From Prevotella sp. Rep29 (lineage in GTDB: Bacteria; Bacteroidota; Bacteroidia; Bacteroidales; Bacteroidaceae), in assembly GCF_019551475.1 (NCBI RefSeq), contig NZ_CP047159.1:744001-808000 (forward strand): a DNA stretch of 64,000 nt, given 5' to 3'. The notes below the pieces were generated by a model, which saw only the letters and a program-made list of their open reading frames with translations, did no database searches and had not been told where the DNA came from. The position numbers were made by a program, and so were the translations under genes. Positions 45,752 to 54,404 of this stretch are shown here, in pieces. Each line of letters opens with the position of its first letter. Position 1 is the stretch's first letter.

Positions 45752-47044
45752 ATGAAAAAAATATATATCACCGCCTGCTTCGTTATGGTAGCATTGGCGA
45801 CCTACGCACAAAGCGGAACCAACTCACCTTACAGCCAGTATGGATGGGGAGTGCATGCTGATCAGACAAGCGGCTTCAACAGAGGAATGAACGGAGTGGG
45901 CATTGCTTTTCAGGAGAATACTCAGGTCAACTATGCCAACCCCGCATCATACGCATACATGGACTCACTCATGTTCCTTTTCGACGCAGGGGCATCGCTC
46001 CAGATAGCGAAGTTCAAGGAGAATGGTCAACAGTTGAACGCCAAGAATGCCAACTTCGAATACGCAGTGGCAGGATTCAGAGTGATGCGGCATCTCGGAG
46101 TCAGTTTCGGTATATTGCCCTTCACCAACGTGGGATATAACTACGCAACGACCCAAAACGTATCACCGCAAGGAAACACCACATACACCAATACCTATAC
46201 TGGTTCGGGAGGACTCCGTCAGATTTACGTCGGCGTAGGCTATGAACCCATCCGCGGAATCGCCGTCGGTGCCAACTTCTCATATGTCTGGGGAGGATAT
46301 GACCGGGCTATCGTCAACTCATACAGCGATGCTTATATCAACACACTGTCCAAATATTATACGGCAGATGTCAATACCTACAAAATCGACCTCGCATTGC
46401 AACTTTCACGCCAAATCACCAAAAACGACCGCATAGCGCTCGGACTCACCTACACACCGGGACATAAAATCAGTGCCGACCCGCAGTGCAAAGTCATCTC
46501 AACCAACTCACAGACAGGTCTCTCTGATACCACAATTTACAAAATCGGGCAGAAGCTTGAACTTCCGCAGATGTTCGGCGCGGGAATCATGTGGAACCAC
46601 AAGAACAGAATCAAAATCGGAGTAGATTATACCCTTCAGAAATGGGCATCAGTCTCATTCCCACAATATCAGACAATTGGCAATCAACCGGATTATGTGC
46701 TCAACGACCAGTATTTCCTCGACCGTCACAAAGTCAATGTCGGAGCAGAATTCTGTCCCAATACGGCATCAAGAAACTTCTTCCGAAGGATAAGATACCG
46801 CGCAGGAGCATCCTACGCCACGCCTTATTTCAAATATAACAACCAAGACGGTCCCAAAGAAATATCCATTTCAGCAGGATTCGGAATTCCCATTGTCAAC
46901 ACTTACAACAACCGTTCCGTGTTGAATATTTCGGCACAATATGTTCAGAGTCAAGCTAAAGGTGCCCTAAAGGAGAACACCATACGCTTCAATATCGGGC
47001 TCACATTCAACGAAAAATGGTTCCAAAAATGGAAATTCGAATAA
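45752..47044 (+). CDS. FadL/OmpP1-like outer-membrane protein
   Basis: Predicted beta-barrel of unknown substrate. The 430 residues begin with a signal peptide (MKKIYITACFVMVALATYAQ), then a motif NSPYSQYGWGVHADQTSGFNRGMNGVGIAF and a barrel with aromatic strands ending near FNEKWFQKWKFE. Bacteroidales usually have this gene before lptC, and here the next gene, lptC, overlaps its 3' end by 28 bases. The ATG at 45752 is chosen because it starts the signal peptide downstream of the promoter. Confidence 0.85.
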   Translation: MKKIYITACFVMVALATYAQSGTNSPYSQYGWGVHADQTSGFNRGMNGVGIAFQENTQVNYANPASYAYMDSLMFLFDAGASLQIAKFKENGQQLNAKNANFEYAVAGFRVMRHLGVSFGILPFTNVGYNYATTQNVSPQGNTTYTNTYTGSGGLRQIYVGVGYEPIRGIAVGANFSYVWGGYDRAIVNSYSDAYINTLSKYYTADVNTYKIDLALQLSRQITKNDRIALGLTYTPGHKISADPQCKVISTNSQTGLSDTTIYKIGQKLELPQMFGAGIMWNHKNRIKIGVDYTLQKWASVSFPQYQTIGNQPDYVLNDQYFLDRHKVNVGAEFCPNTASRNFFRRIRYRAGASYATPYFKYNNQDGPKEISISAGFGIPIVNTYNNRSVLNISAQYVQSQAKGALKENTIRFNIGLTFNEKWFQKWKFE

Positions 47045-47778
47045 AGCCTGCGGCCAACGACGACATCATCCCTCTTCCTGTTTATTCCCTCCCATTGAGA
47101 AGGGCAGGGAGAGGTCATGGTTTCTTTCGAGTCAGTTGTGCTGTTCGGCATTTGACAATCATCATTTTTTGTTTATTGATTAGCGTAGTGACAATATCCT
47201 GTTCGCAAGAGAAAGAACACACAGCTCCCGCCATCAATCCGAAAGACTCGGTCGCAGTCATGACAACCTACGGAGTCAATACCCTCATATCCGACTCAGG
47301 AGTCATCAAATACAGAATCATCACCGAACAGTGGGAAGTTAACCCCAACACCAACCCTTCCAAATGGCTTTTCACAAAAGGACTGCACCTTCAGCAATTC
47401 GACCAAAAACTGCACGTCCAGGCACATATCGAAGCCGATACCGCATACTATTATGATACGAAACGGCTCTGGGAACTCCGGGGACGAGTGCGCATACACA
47501 CCAAGAATCAACTGCAATTCAAGTCAGAAGAGCTATTCTGGGATGAGAACCAACACCAACTCTATTCCAACAAGTTCTCACAGCTCAACACACCCGAGCG
47601 CCAACTGCAAGGAACACACTTCGTGTCCAATGAGCAGATGACAAAATATCACGTCACGAACACCAAGGCAGCATTCGAGAGGGGCGACATCGACAGCAAG
47701 CCGGCTGTGCCTGAAGATGGAAGTGCAGAGGAGATGATAAGCCGTCCGCCCAAGCAGCCTATGCCACTCACACGATAG
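47017..47778 (+). CDS. lptC: LPS export periplasmic protein LptC
   Basis: Carries lipopolysaccharide across the periplasm with the Lpt bridge. The 253-residue frame has a lipobox (VVTISC, Cys62) and the LptC beta-jellyroll (YRIITEQWEVNPNTNPSKWLFTKGLHLQQFD, WELRGRVRIHTKNQLQFKSEELFWDENQHQLYS). The true start is uncertain: the first 45 residues overlap the previous gene and a CCCTCCC...GGGAGGG repeat, and an in-frame TTG at 47152 would start the signal peptide. The earlier start at 47017 is kept as drawn. Confidence 0.88.
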   Translation: MVPKMEIRIKPAANDDIIPLPVYSLPLRRAGRGHGFFRVSCAVRHLTIIIFCLLISVVTISCSQEKEHTAPAINPKDSVAVMTTYGVNTLISDSGVIKYRIITEQWEVNPNTNPSKWLFTKGLHLQQFDQKLHVQAHIEADTAYYYDTKRLWELRGRVRIHTKNQLQFKSEELFWDENQHQLYSNKFSQLNTPERQLQGTHFVSNEQMTKYHVTNTKAAFERGDIDSKPAVPEDGSAEEMISRPPKQPMPLTR

Positions 47779-47820
47779 TCCTCGGATGCTCGTTTTTAAT
47801 AATCAAATGTCCAGTTAAAG

Positions 47821-49155
47821 ATGATTCCACTAATCATAACTCTTCTCTTCTCAGCCTTCTTTTCGGGAATGGAAATCGCATTTGTTGCATCAAACAAGAT
47901 GATTGCACAAATCAATCAGCAAAAAACAGGCATCACGCAAAAATGCCTCAAACAATTCTATCAGCACCCCGACAACTTTATCTCAACCATGCTCGTCGGT
48001 AATAATATCGCACTCGTTATCTACGGAATCATATTCGCATACCTTACCGACCAACTCCTCACGCAACATTTCTCCGCCGATTCCATTAATCCGGCAATCA
48101 AACTTGCCATCGACACCATCGTGTCAACACTTATCGTGCTCTTTACTGCAGAATTCCTCCCCAAAAACATCTTCAAAAACAATCCACACAAGTTCCTTAA
48201 TACACTCGCCATACCCGCCTATATCACATACGTCGTACTCTATCCCATTGCGAAAACCACGACCAACATTGCAAACGCAATTTTAAGACTCACAGGACTC
48301 AAATCCTCTGATAAACAGCAGCAACACATATTTACGAAAGACGACCTTGACAATCTCATACAAAATACCATCATCACGACAGACAATGAACCGAGCGCTT
48401 ATGCCTCCCAGTCTTCACAGAAATCGCAGCCTTCTCAGTCTTCACAGAACACACAGCTCATCAAGAATACCCTTCAGCTCCACGAGAAGAAAGGGCGCGA
48501 CTGCATGATTCCGCGAACAGAAATCAATGCCCTCCCTGACAATGCTACACCGCAGCAGCTCAAACAAAAATTCATCGAAACAGGAAATTCGAAAATCATC
48601 ATCTATCAACAAGATATCGATCACATTATCGGCTACATACACGCCGCACAACTCTTTAATACAAAAGAAACAAGCGACAAACTTCCCAGTATCATACCTA
48701 TTCCTATTGTGCCTGAAACAATTGCGCTCCACAAACTCATGCACACACTCCTGCAAGAGAAAAAATCCATTGCAGCCATTATCGATGAATTCGGTGGAAC
48801 GGCAGGAATCGTCACACTCGAAGATATCATAGAGGAAATTCTCGGAGAAATCGAGGATGAACACGACAACAAACAGCTTGTCGCAAAGCAGACAGATCCC
48901 GACACATATATTATTTCGGCAAGACTCGAAATCAATAAAATTAACAACATGCTCAACATCAACCTGCCGGAAGATGACGAGTACAATACACTTGCGGGAC
49001 TCATACTGCACTACCACCAGAATTTCCCCAAAATCAATCAAACCATACAAATTCATGACTTCCAATGCAAAGTCATCAAAAAAACAAATACCAAGATACA
49101 ACTCGTTGAACTGAAGCTCAACCAACCGCAGCCGCCAGAAGACAGCAACGAGTGA
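47821..49155 (+). CDS. gldE: CorC/GldE-family CNNM-CBS membrane protein
   Basis: Membrane protein of the hemolysin-C/CorC family. The 444 residues have a DUF21 domain with four membrane helices (about 1-150), a Gln/Ser-rich linker (SQSSQKSQPSQSSQNTQ), CBS domains at about 215-335 and a CorC_HlyC C-terminal domain (about 350-435). GldE has been linked to gliding or type IX secretion in Flavobacterium, and related proteins handle Mg2+ or Co2+. The role here is not settled; the name follows its place between lptC and the isomerase. Confidence 0.85.
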   Translation: MIPLIITLLFSAFFSGMEIAFVASNKMIAQINQQKTGITQKCLKQFYQHPDNFISTMLVGNNIALVIYGIIFAYLTDQLLTQHFSADSINPAIKLAIDTIVSTLIVLFTAEFLPKNIFKNNPHKFLNTLAIPAYITYVVLYPIAKTTTNIANAILRLTGLKSSDKQQQHIFTKDDLDNLIQNTIITTDNEPSAYASQSSQKSQPSQSSQNTQLIKNTLQLHEKKGRDCMIPRTEINALPDNATPQQLKQKFIETGNSKIIIYQQDIDHIIGYIHAAQLFNTKETSDKLPSIIPIPIVPETIALHKLMHTLLQEKKSIAAIIDEFGGTAGIVTLEDIIEEILGEIEDEHDNKQLVAKQTDPDTYIISARLEINKINNMLNINLPEDDEYNTLAGLILHYHQNFPKINQTIQIHDFQCKVIKKTNTKIQLVELKLNQPQPPEDSNE

Positions 49156-49280
49156 AAAAAGTAGCGATGCGGGGGAGGAATACATAGGAAAACGGTCGAA
49201 AAACCAACCAATAGCCCCCTTCCAATGCCCACAAACCAATTTTTGCATCTAAAAATTTCATCTATTCCATTTTTTATTTG

Positions 49281-49288
49281 TAAATTTG
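49281..49288 (+). promoter_or_regulatory. -7 element of the SurA/PpiD-like gene
   Basis: TAAATTTG lies 43 bases before the ATG at 49332. Confidence 0.5.
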
Positions 49289-49331
49289 TGCGCTTTTTCT
49301 AAGATAATAAAAAATAAAACATAATTAAAAT

Positions 49332-51482
49332 ATGGCAGCAATAGGAAAAATCAGAAGCTGGGGACCGATACTCGTAGGAGTAATCGGACTCGCACTCTTC
49401 GCATTCGTAGCTGGAGACCTCTTCAGAGGATGCGAATCATCTAATGTAGCAACAAAGCAAAGACTTGCAGTAGTTAACGGAGAAAAAATCAATGCTATCG
49501 ACTATCAGAGATACGTTGAAGAGTACACCGAAGCTATGAAGACGGAATTTGCCATGCAGGGAAGAACTCCTTCAGACGAGGAAATCAGACAAAGCGCATG
49601 GCAGGAGTTGCTCAATAACAAAATGATTGAAGCAGAAGCCAAAGAACTGGGTATCACTGTCACAGATGAGGAGATACAGAACATCATCAACCAGGGAACC
49701 AACCAAATGCTCCTCTCAATTCCCATTCCACAGTTCCACAATCAGCAGACAGGACGCTTCGATGCAAACGCACTCAAGCAATTCCTCGCATCTTACAAAC
49801 AGGCGCAGCAGAACAATCCGCAGCTTGCAGAGCAGCTTGCGCCCATTTACAAATATTGGCTTTTCAAGGAGAATCAGCTCAAACAGAACCTGCTCGCACA
49901 GAAATACATGGTGCTCTTGCAGGAAAGCGTTCTCTCCAATCCGGCAGAGGCAAAATTTGCGTTCGATGCTGAAAAACAAGAGACCAACGTCGAACTCGCA
50001 TATATCGAATACAACTCTATCAATGACAATGACGTGAAGGTTTCTGACCAAGAGTTGAAGGCTAAATACGACCAACTCAAAGAGCGTTTCTTCATCCCGC
50101 AGGAAATCAGAGAAATCAAATATATCGAGGTGAAGAAAGTTGCTTCGGCAGCCGATAAAGCAGACCTCCGTAAGAAAATGGAACAGTTTGCTGAAGAGCT
50201 CCAGACAGCTGAGAACCCGGAGCAGGTGGTTAACAAAAGCCAGTCGCTCATGAAATATGCCGGCGTGCCGGTGACTAGAAACCTCCTGCCGCTTGATGTC
50301 GCAGCCAGACTGGACTCAATCGCCGTGGGAACAACGACCAAGGTGACTGAAAACACACAGGACAATACCTTCAATATCATTAAACTGATAGGAAAGAGCA
50401 ATCTTCCAGACTCTATCCAGTACAGAGCCATCTCTGTCATGGCTGCAACTCCAGCTGAGACAAAGGCAAAGGCAGACAGCGTGCTCACTGCCCTGCAGAA
50501 TGGAGCGGACTTCGCTGCTATCGCTAAAAAGTACAACCAGACGGGTGAAGCTGAATGGATTACCGGTACACAGCAGTTCCAGGCAGTCAGCCAGTCGAGA
50601 GAAAACAAGACTGTCTTCGACGCGATGAATGCGATGGCTGTCAACGAACTCAAAAACATCCACCTGACACAAGGAAACATCATCCTGCAAGTGCTCGACA
50701 AGAAAGCAATGAAAGAGAAATATGACGTGGCAGTCATCAAGCGTACGATTGATTTCTCTGATGAGACATCGCAGGAGATTTACAACAAATTCAATCAGTT
50801 CGTGGCAAGCAATAGAAACCTCCAAGACCTTGAGAAGAATGCGCCGAAGGCAGGATATATCGTAAGAGAGCTGCCGATGGTAACGACTTCTGCAGGTAAC
50901 ATCGCAGGAATACAAGGAACACGCGATGCCCTCAAGTGGACCTTCGAGGCTAAAGAAGGCGACCTGTCGGACGTGTTCAAGTGTGGAAACAACGACGAGC
51001 TGCTGGTAGTAGCACTCACTAAAATCAATCCGAAAGGACACATGGCGCTCTCTCACCAGCAGGTGAACAGCACCGTGAAGGCTGAAGTCATCAAAGACAA
51101 GAAAGCGCAGATGATTATCGAAAAGCTCAAAGGCGTGAACTCTATCGCAGCCGCTAAGCAAAAAGGCTGTAAGACAACAACTGTTGAGCAAATCACATTC
51201 GCTGCACCGGCAATGGTTCCGGCACTCATGGTGTCAGAGCCTGCACTCAGCGGAGCAGCCACGGCAACAGCCAAAGGCAAATTCTCAGCACGCCCAATCG
51301 TAGGAAATGCTGCCGTATATCTCTTCCAAGTGACCGACAAAAAGACACTGCCGGGAAAATTCGAGCAGAAACAATACGGACAGAAGGCGGCAATGGGAGA
51401 ACTGCAACGGCTCTTCCAGGCGATACAATACGAACTGCAGCGGAAAGCTGACGTGACCGACAACAGATATTTATTTATGTAA
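49332..51482 (+). CDS. SurA/PpiD-like peptidyl-prolyl isomerase chaperone
   Basis: Membrane-anchored periplasmic foldase for outer-membrane proteins. The 716 residues have an N-terminal membrane helix (about 12-31), a SurA-type N-terminal domain (about 45-200), a parvulin PPIase region near 335-450, where the usual parvulin motif is degenerate (FAAIAKKYNQTGEAEW), and a long C-terminal part. A terminator follows. It closes a group of envelope genes. Confidence 0.9.
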   Translation: MAAIGKIRSWGPILVGVIGLALFAFVAGDLFRGCESSNVATKQRLAVVNGEKINAIDYQRYVEEYTEAMKTEFAMQGRTPSDEEIRQSAWQELLNNKMIEAEAKELGITVTDEEIQNIINQGTNQMLLSIPIPQFHNQQTGRFDANALKQFLASYKQAQQNNPQLAEQLAPIYKYWLFKENQLKQNLLAQKYMVLLQESVLSNPAEAKFAFDAEKQETNVELAYIEYNSINDNDVKVSDQELKAKYDQLKERFFIPQEIREIKYIEVKKVASAADKADLRKKMEQFAEELQTAENPEQVVNKSQSLMKYAGVPVTRNLLPLDVAARLDSIAVGTTTKVTENTQDNTFNIIKLIGKSNLPDSIQYRAISVMAATPAETKAKADSVLTALQNGADFAAIAKKYNQTGEAEWITGTQQFQAVSQSRENKTVFDAMNAMAVNELKNIHLTQGNIILQVLDKKAMKEKYDVAVIKRTIDFSDETSQEIYNKFNQFVASNRNLQDLEKNAPKAGYIVRELPMVTTSAGNIAGIQGTRDALKWTFEAKEGDLSDVFKCGNNDELLVVALTKINPKGHMALSHQQVNSTVKAEVIKDKKAQMIIEKLKGVNSIAAAKQKGCKTTTVEQITFAAPAMVPALMVSEPALSGAATATAKGKFSARPIVGNAAVYLFQVTDKKTLPGKFEQKQYGQKAAMGELQRLFQAIQYELQRKADVTDNRYLFM

Positions 51483-51491
51483 GATGATAAC

Positions 51492-51529
51492 AGAAAGAGG
51501 GGTCCTGCTTTTGCCAGATCCCTCTTTCT
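51492..51529 (+). terminator. Rho-independent terminator
   Basis: AGAAAGAGGG and CCCTCTTTCT form a 10-bp stem; CGTTAC follows rather than a long T run. Confidence 0.65.
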
Positions 51530-51591
51530 CGTTACAATAACGGTTCATGCTGATGAGCCCCATCAAAAAACACCTAATTTATTTCACGCTT

Positions 51592-53100
51592 ATGAAGCCT
51601 ATCATCAGTCGCAGCATTCTTATCTTACTTCTCGCACTGCTCCATACTCCTTCGCTGCTCCATGCGCAGACTCCAGTCAAACGTGAGTTCCGGGGAGCAT
51701 GGATACAATGCGTCAACGGACAGTTTTTGGGTATGTCCACCCAGAAGATGCAACAAACGCTGCTCTATCAGTTGGATGAACTCAAAAAAGACGGTGTCAA
51801 TGCCATCATTTTCCAAGTCAGACCCGAATGCGACGCACTCTATCAAAGCAATATAGAACCATGGAGCCGGTTCCTCACAGGCAAGCAAGGACAGGCACCA
51901 CAGCCCTATTGGGACCCGTTGCAGTGGATGATAGAACAATGCCATCAGCGGGGCATGGAGCTTCATGCGTGGATCAATCCCTACCGTGCGAAAACTAAAA
52001 ACACTACGCAGCTTGCCAACAACCATGTCGCCATCAAGCATCCCGACTGGGTGTTTGCATACGACGGGCTCTTCATCCTCAACCCGGGAATACCGGAGAA
52101 CAGGAACTACATCTGCCAAGTCGTAGAGGATATTCTCAAGCGGTATGACGTGGATGGTCTCCATATTGACGACTATTTCTATCCTTACCCTGCAGCAGGA
52201 CAGAACATTCCCGACCAGCGTCAGTTCCAGCAATATAACAACGGATTCAGCAATATCAACGATTGGCGACGCGACAACGTCAACCTCTTTGTGAAGCAAC
52301 TTGGTGAAACCATACGCAAGACCAAGCCGTGGGTGAAGTTCGGCGTGTCTCCTTTCGGAATCTATAGAAATAAGAAGTCCGACCCACATATCGGAAGCAA
52401 TACCAACGGGCTGCAGAATTATGACGACCTTTATGCCGACGTCCTTTTGTGGGTCAACAACGGATGGATAGACTATTGTGTTCCGCAAATCTATTGGGAG
52501 ATAGGTAACAAGGCTGCCGACTATCAGACGCTCATCACCTGGTGGAATAAATATGCCGGAGCCCGCCCGCTCTACATCGGCGAAGATGTGGAAAGAACCG
52601 TCAAACATCCCGACCCCAACAATCCGCGCAGCCATCAGCTCGGAATCAAGAGACAGTTGCATGCGCAGATGAAGAATGTCAAGGGAACAGTGCTTTGGTA
52701 TGCCAAGGCGGTTGTTGACAACACTGGAAACTACGGCACCGCGCTCAGAAACAATTATTGGCGCTATCCCGCACTTCAGCCGCTCATGCCGTTCATCGAC
52801 AGCAAGGCACCCAAAAAGCCGAAGCGTCTCAAGCCCATCATGACCGAAGACGGCATGGTGCTCTTTTGGACGGCACCATCAGGAAAGAAGTGGGGCGACC
52901 AGCCGCATCAATATGTCGTCTATCGGTTTGCGAAGGGCGAGTCTGTCAACATCAATGACCCGAAACACATCGTAGCCGTGACCAAACAGACTTTCTTCCG
53001 TCTCCCTGACGCTGGTGGACAGCGGTTTACCTATGTCGTGACGACGCTCGACAGGATGAGCAACGAGAGCAAACCGGCAAAGGCAAAAGTCACGCACTGA
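51592..53100 (+). CDS. GHL10-family (YngK-like) glycoside hydrolase
   Basis: Secreted enzyme that probably acts on glycans; substrate unknown. The 502 residues begin with a signal peptide (about 1-26, LLHAQ) and the GHL10 sequence REFRGAWIQCVNGQFLG, NAIIFQVRPECDALYQS and ELHAWINPYRA. The conserved DGLHIDDYFYPY and FGVSPFGIYRN stretches mark the catalytic face. The C-terminal part (about 415-500) resembles a fibronectin-III-like domain. The ATG at 51592 is used because it starts the signal peptide. Confidence 0.9.
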   Translation: MKPIISRSILILLLALLHTPSLLHAQTPVKREFRGAWIQCVNGQFLGMSTQKMQQTLLYQLDELKKDGVNAIIFQVRPECDALYQSNIEPWSRFLTGKQGQAPQPYWDPLQWMIEQCHQRGMELHAWINPYRAKTKNTTQLANNHVAIKHPDWVFAYDGLFILNPGIPENRNYICQVVEDILKRYDVDGLHIDDYFYPYPAAGQNIPDQRQFQQYNNGFSNINDWRRDNVNLFVKQLGETIRKTKPWVKFGVSPFGIYRNKKSDPHIGSNTNGLQNYDDLYADVLLWVNNGWIDYCVPQIYWEIGNKAADYQTLITWWNKYAGARPLYIGEDVERTVKHPDPNNPRSHQLGIKRQLHAQMKNVKGTVLWYAKAVVDNTGNYGTALRNNYWRYPALQPLMPFIDSKAPKKPKRLKPIMTEDGMVLFWTAPSGKKWGDQPHQYVVYRFAKGESVNINDPKHIVAVTKQTFFRLPDAGGQRFTYVVTTLDRMSNESKPAKAKVTH

Positions 53101-53244
53101 TGACATTTGTCATTTGCTCACGCCATATTCTGAGCATCTTGTCGGAAAGCTCAGTCCAATTTGTGGGCAGGGATAAATCAAAAACAGCTTCCATACCGCA
53201 AAGGTACAGCAGCAGTTTTGTGTGAGGAAAGACAATAATAGCGC

Positions 53245-54111
53245 CTAATCATCTATTACAGATCCTTCTCCTCCGCATTTGAAGCATATGCCATTTTGGA
53301 CATGCTTGTATTGTGGTAGATATCCACTGCCACTACATCTATCACAGGGCTTAAGAAGTCCAAGTTGTTCTCCTTCTGAACTATAACATGGAATTGAACC
53401 TTGTTCATGACGTTTTTGATGGCAGTCTTTGCATAAAGTAATTAAATGCTCATTAGAGTAATCCCATGGCATTCTTCTCAAAATATAATGCGTGTGATGA
53501 ATATTTAGGCCTTTTATTTCAGTACATGTACTGGGGAAATAAATTGCTAGATGTCTATACCCGGCGGTTATGCTTGCGACAACACCATAGAAACATAAAT
53601 TCTCTATAGTTAAAAAAACTTTATCAGATAGTTTCTTTTCAAATTCTACGAAGTATAACCAATCACTAAGGTCTTTATTCTTTTTGTGTCCTACTGCATG
53701 CGCGTAACTAAATATTGCATTTGAAGTTTCAATCTCATATTCACATATAATCTTAGACATAGATATGGGCTCAAATATAGCTATATTTAAATCTTTCCGA
53801 TTTGCTGATTCTAGTACATTAAATTCACATATATAAAGATTTTTGTTTTTCTTTATAACATCTAAATTTGTTTCTTTAACTTCAGTATATTTTTTTAATG
53901 GAGGATTTGTAAAAAAAGCAGATGGAGAAAGCCCCATAAGGCTCCATTGTTTAAATATAGAATCTAAATCCTTAATGTCTTCAAGACAAATAATGCTTCC
54001 ATTGTGAAAACCGAATAAGCCACAGTCTTGACAAATGTAATGGTCTCTAGTTAAGATTTCATCACATTTTTGCGACCATTCATTTTGTTGTAGAAGTTCG
54101 GTGTATGTCAT
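53245..54111 (-). CDS. HNH-type protein with DnaJ-like zinc motif
   Basis: Probable nuclease, not a named family. The 288 residues carry a first CxxC at 27-30 (ICQDC), about 170 residues of inserted sequence, then IHHTHYI at 204-210, SNEHL and LCKDCHQKRH (227-235), the parts of an HNH treble clef. The C-terminus has CDRCSGSG and CFKCGGEG (256-283), like the CxxCxGxG zinc motif of DnaJ. The gene is AT-rich beside moderate-GC neighbours and stands alone. Its promoter TAACTTTG lies 14 bases before the ATG. It may be a defence or mobile-element nuclease; this is inference. Confidence 0.8.
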   Translation of the reverse strand: MTYTELLQQNEWSQKCDEILTRDHYICQDCGLFGFHNGSIICLEDIKDLDSIFKQWSLMGLSPSAFFTNPPLKKYTEVKETNLDVIKKNKNLYICEFNVLESANRKDLNIAIFEPISMSKIICEYEIETSNAIFSYAHAVGHKKNKDLSDWLYFVEFEKKLSDKVFLTIENLCFYGVVASITAGYRHLAIYFPSTCTEIKGLNIHHTHYILRRMPWDYSNEHLITLCKDCHQKRHEQGSIPCYSSEGEQLGLLKPCDRCSGSGYLPQYKHVQNGICFKCGGEGSVIDD

Positions 54112-54347
54112 TTCTTCTTTTTCGCAAAGTTACAAAAAAAATCAGAACCAGTACCCTCCCGACGACTTTTTGTTTTAAAAAGTTTCGGGATGTACAATTC
54201 TTCCATTGCTGAAGCGTGCCATTCGGGGAACACATCGGCATGTTCGCGGATGATGTTCACCAGGTCAAAGAACTGCTGCTGGTGAATATCAATATCCACC
54301 AGCAGCATCAGTTCTAAGGATTGAAGTATTCGTATGACTTGTAGCAT
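54108..54347 (-). CDS. Small open frame upstream of the HNH gene, doubtful
   Basis: A 79-codon frame with a stop overlapping the HNH start (ATGA). I recognise no family. It has a Leu/Val-rich front (LQSLELMLLVDIDIHQQQ), FFDLVNIIREHADVFPEWHASAMEELY, and a lysine end. The HNH promoter and a hairpin at about 54157-54189 lie inside its 3' part, which argues that it may be a remnant rather than a gene. Confidence 0.3.
   Translation of the reverse strand: MLQVIRILQSLELMLLVDIDIHQQQFFDLVNIIREHADVFPEWHASAMEELYIPKLFKTKSRREGTGSDFFCNFAKKKK
54125..54132 (-). promoter_or_regulatory. -7 element of the HNH gene
   Basis: TAACTTTG on the minus strand, 14 bases before the ATG at 54111, so the leader is very short. 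Confidence 0.55.
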
Positions 54348-54404
54348 CAGCGGATGGGAGAGAAGTGCCCGTCCGCGTTAATCCGATATGACGGAGTCTG
54401 CTCC

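Noticed and set aside
48442..49248. Minus-strand frame of 268 codons
   Set aside because: Antisense to the CorC/GldE-like gene; Cys/Phe-rich composition typical of a shadow.
51625..52662. Minus-strand frame of 345 codons
   Set aside because: Antisense to the GHL10 gene, which has the conserved motifs.
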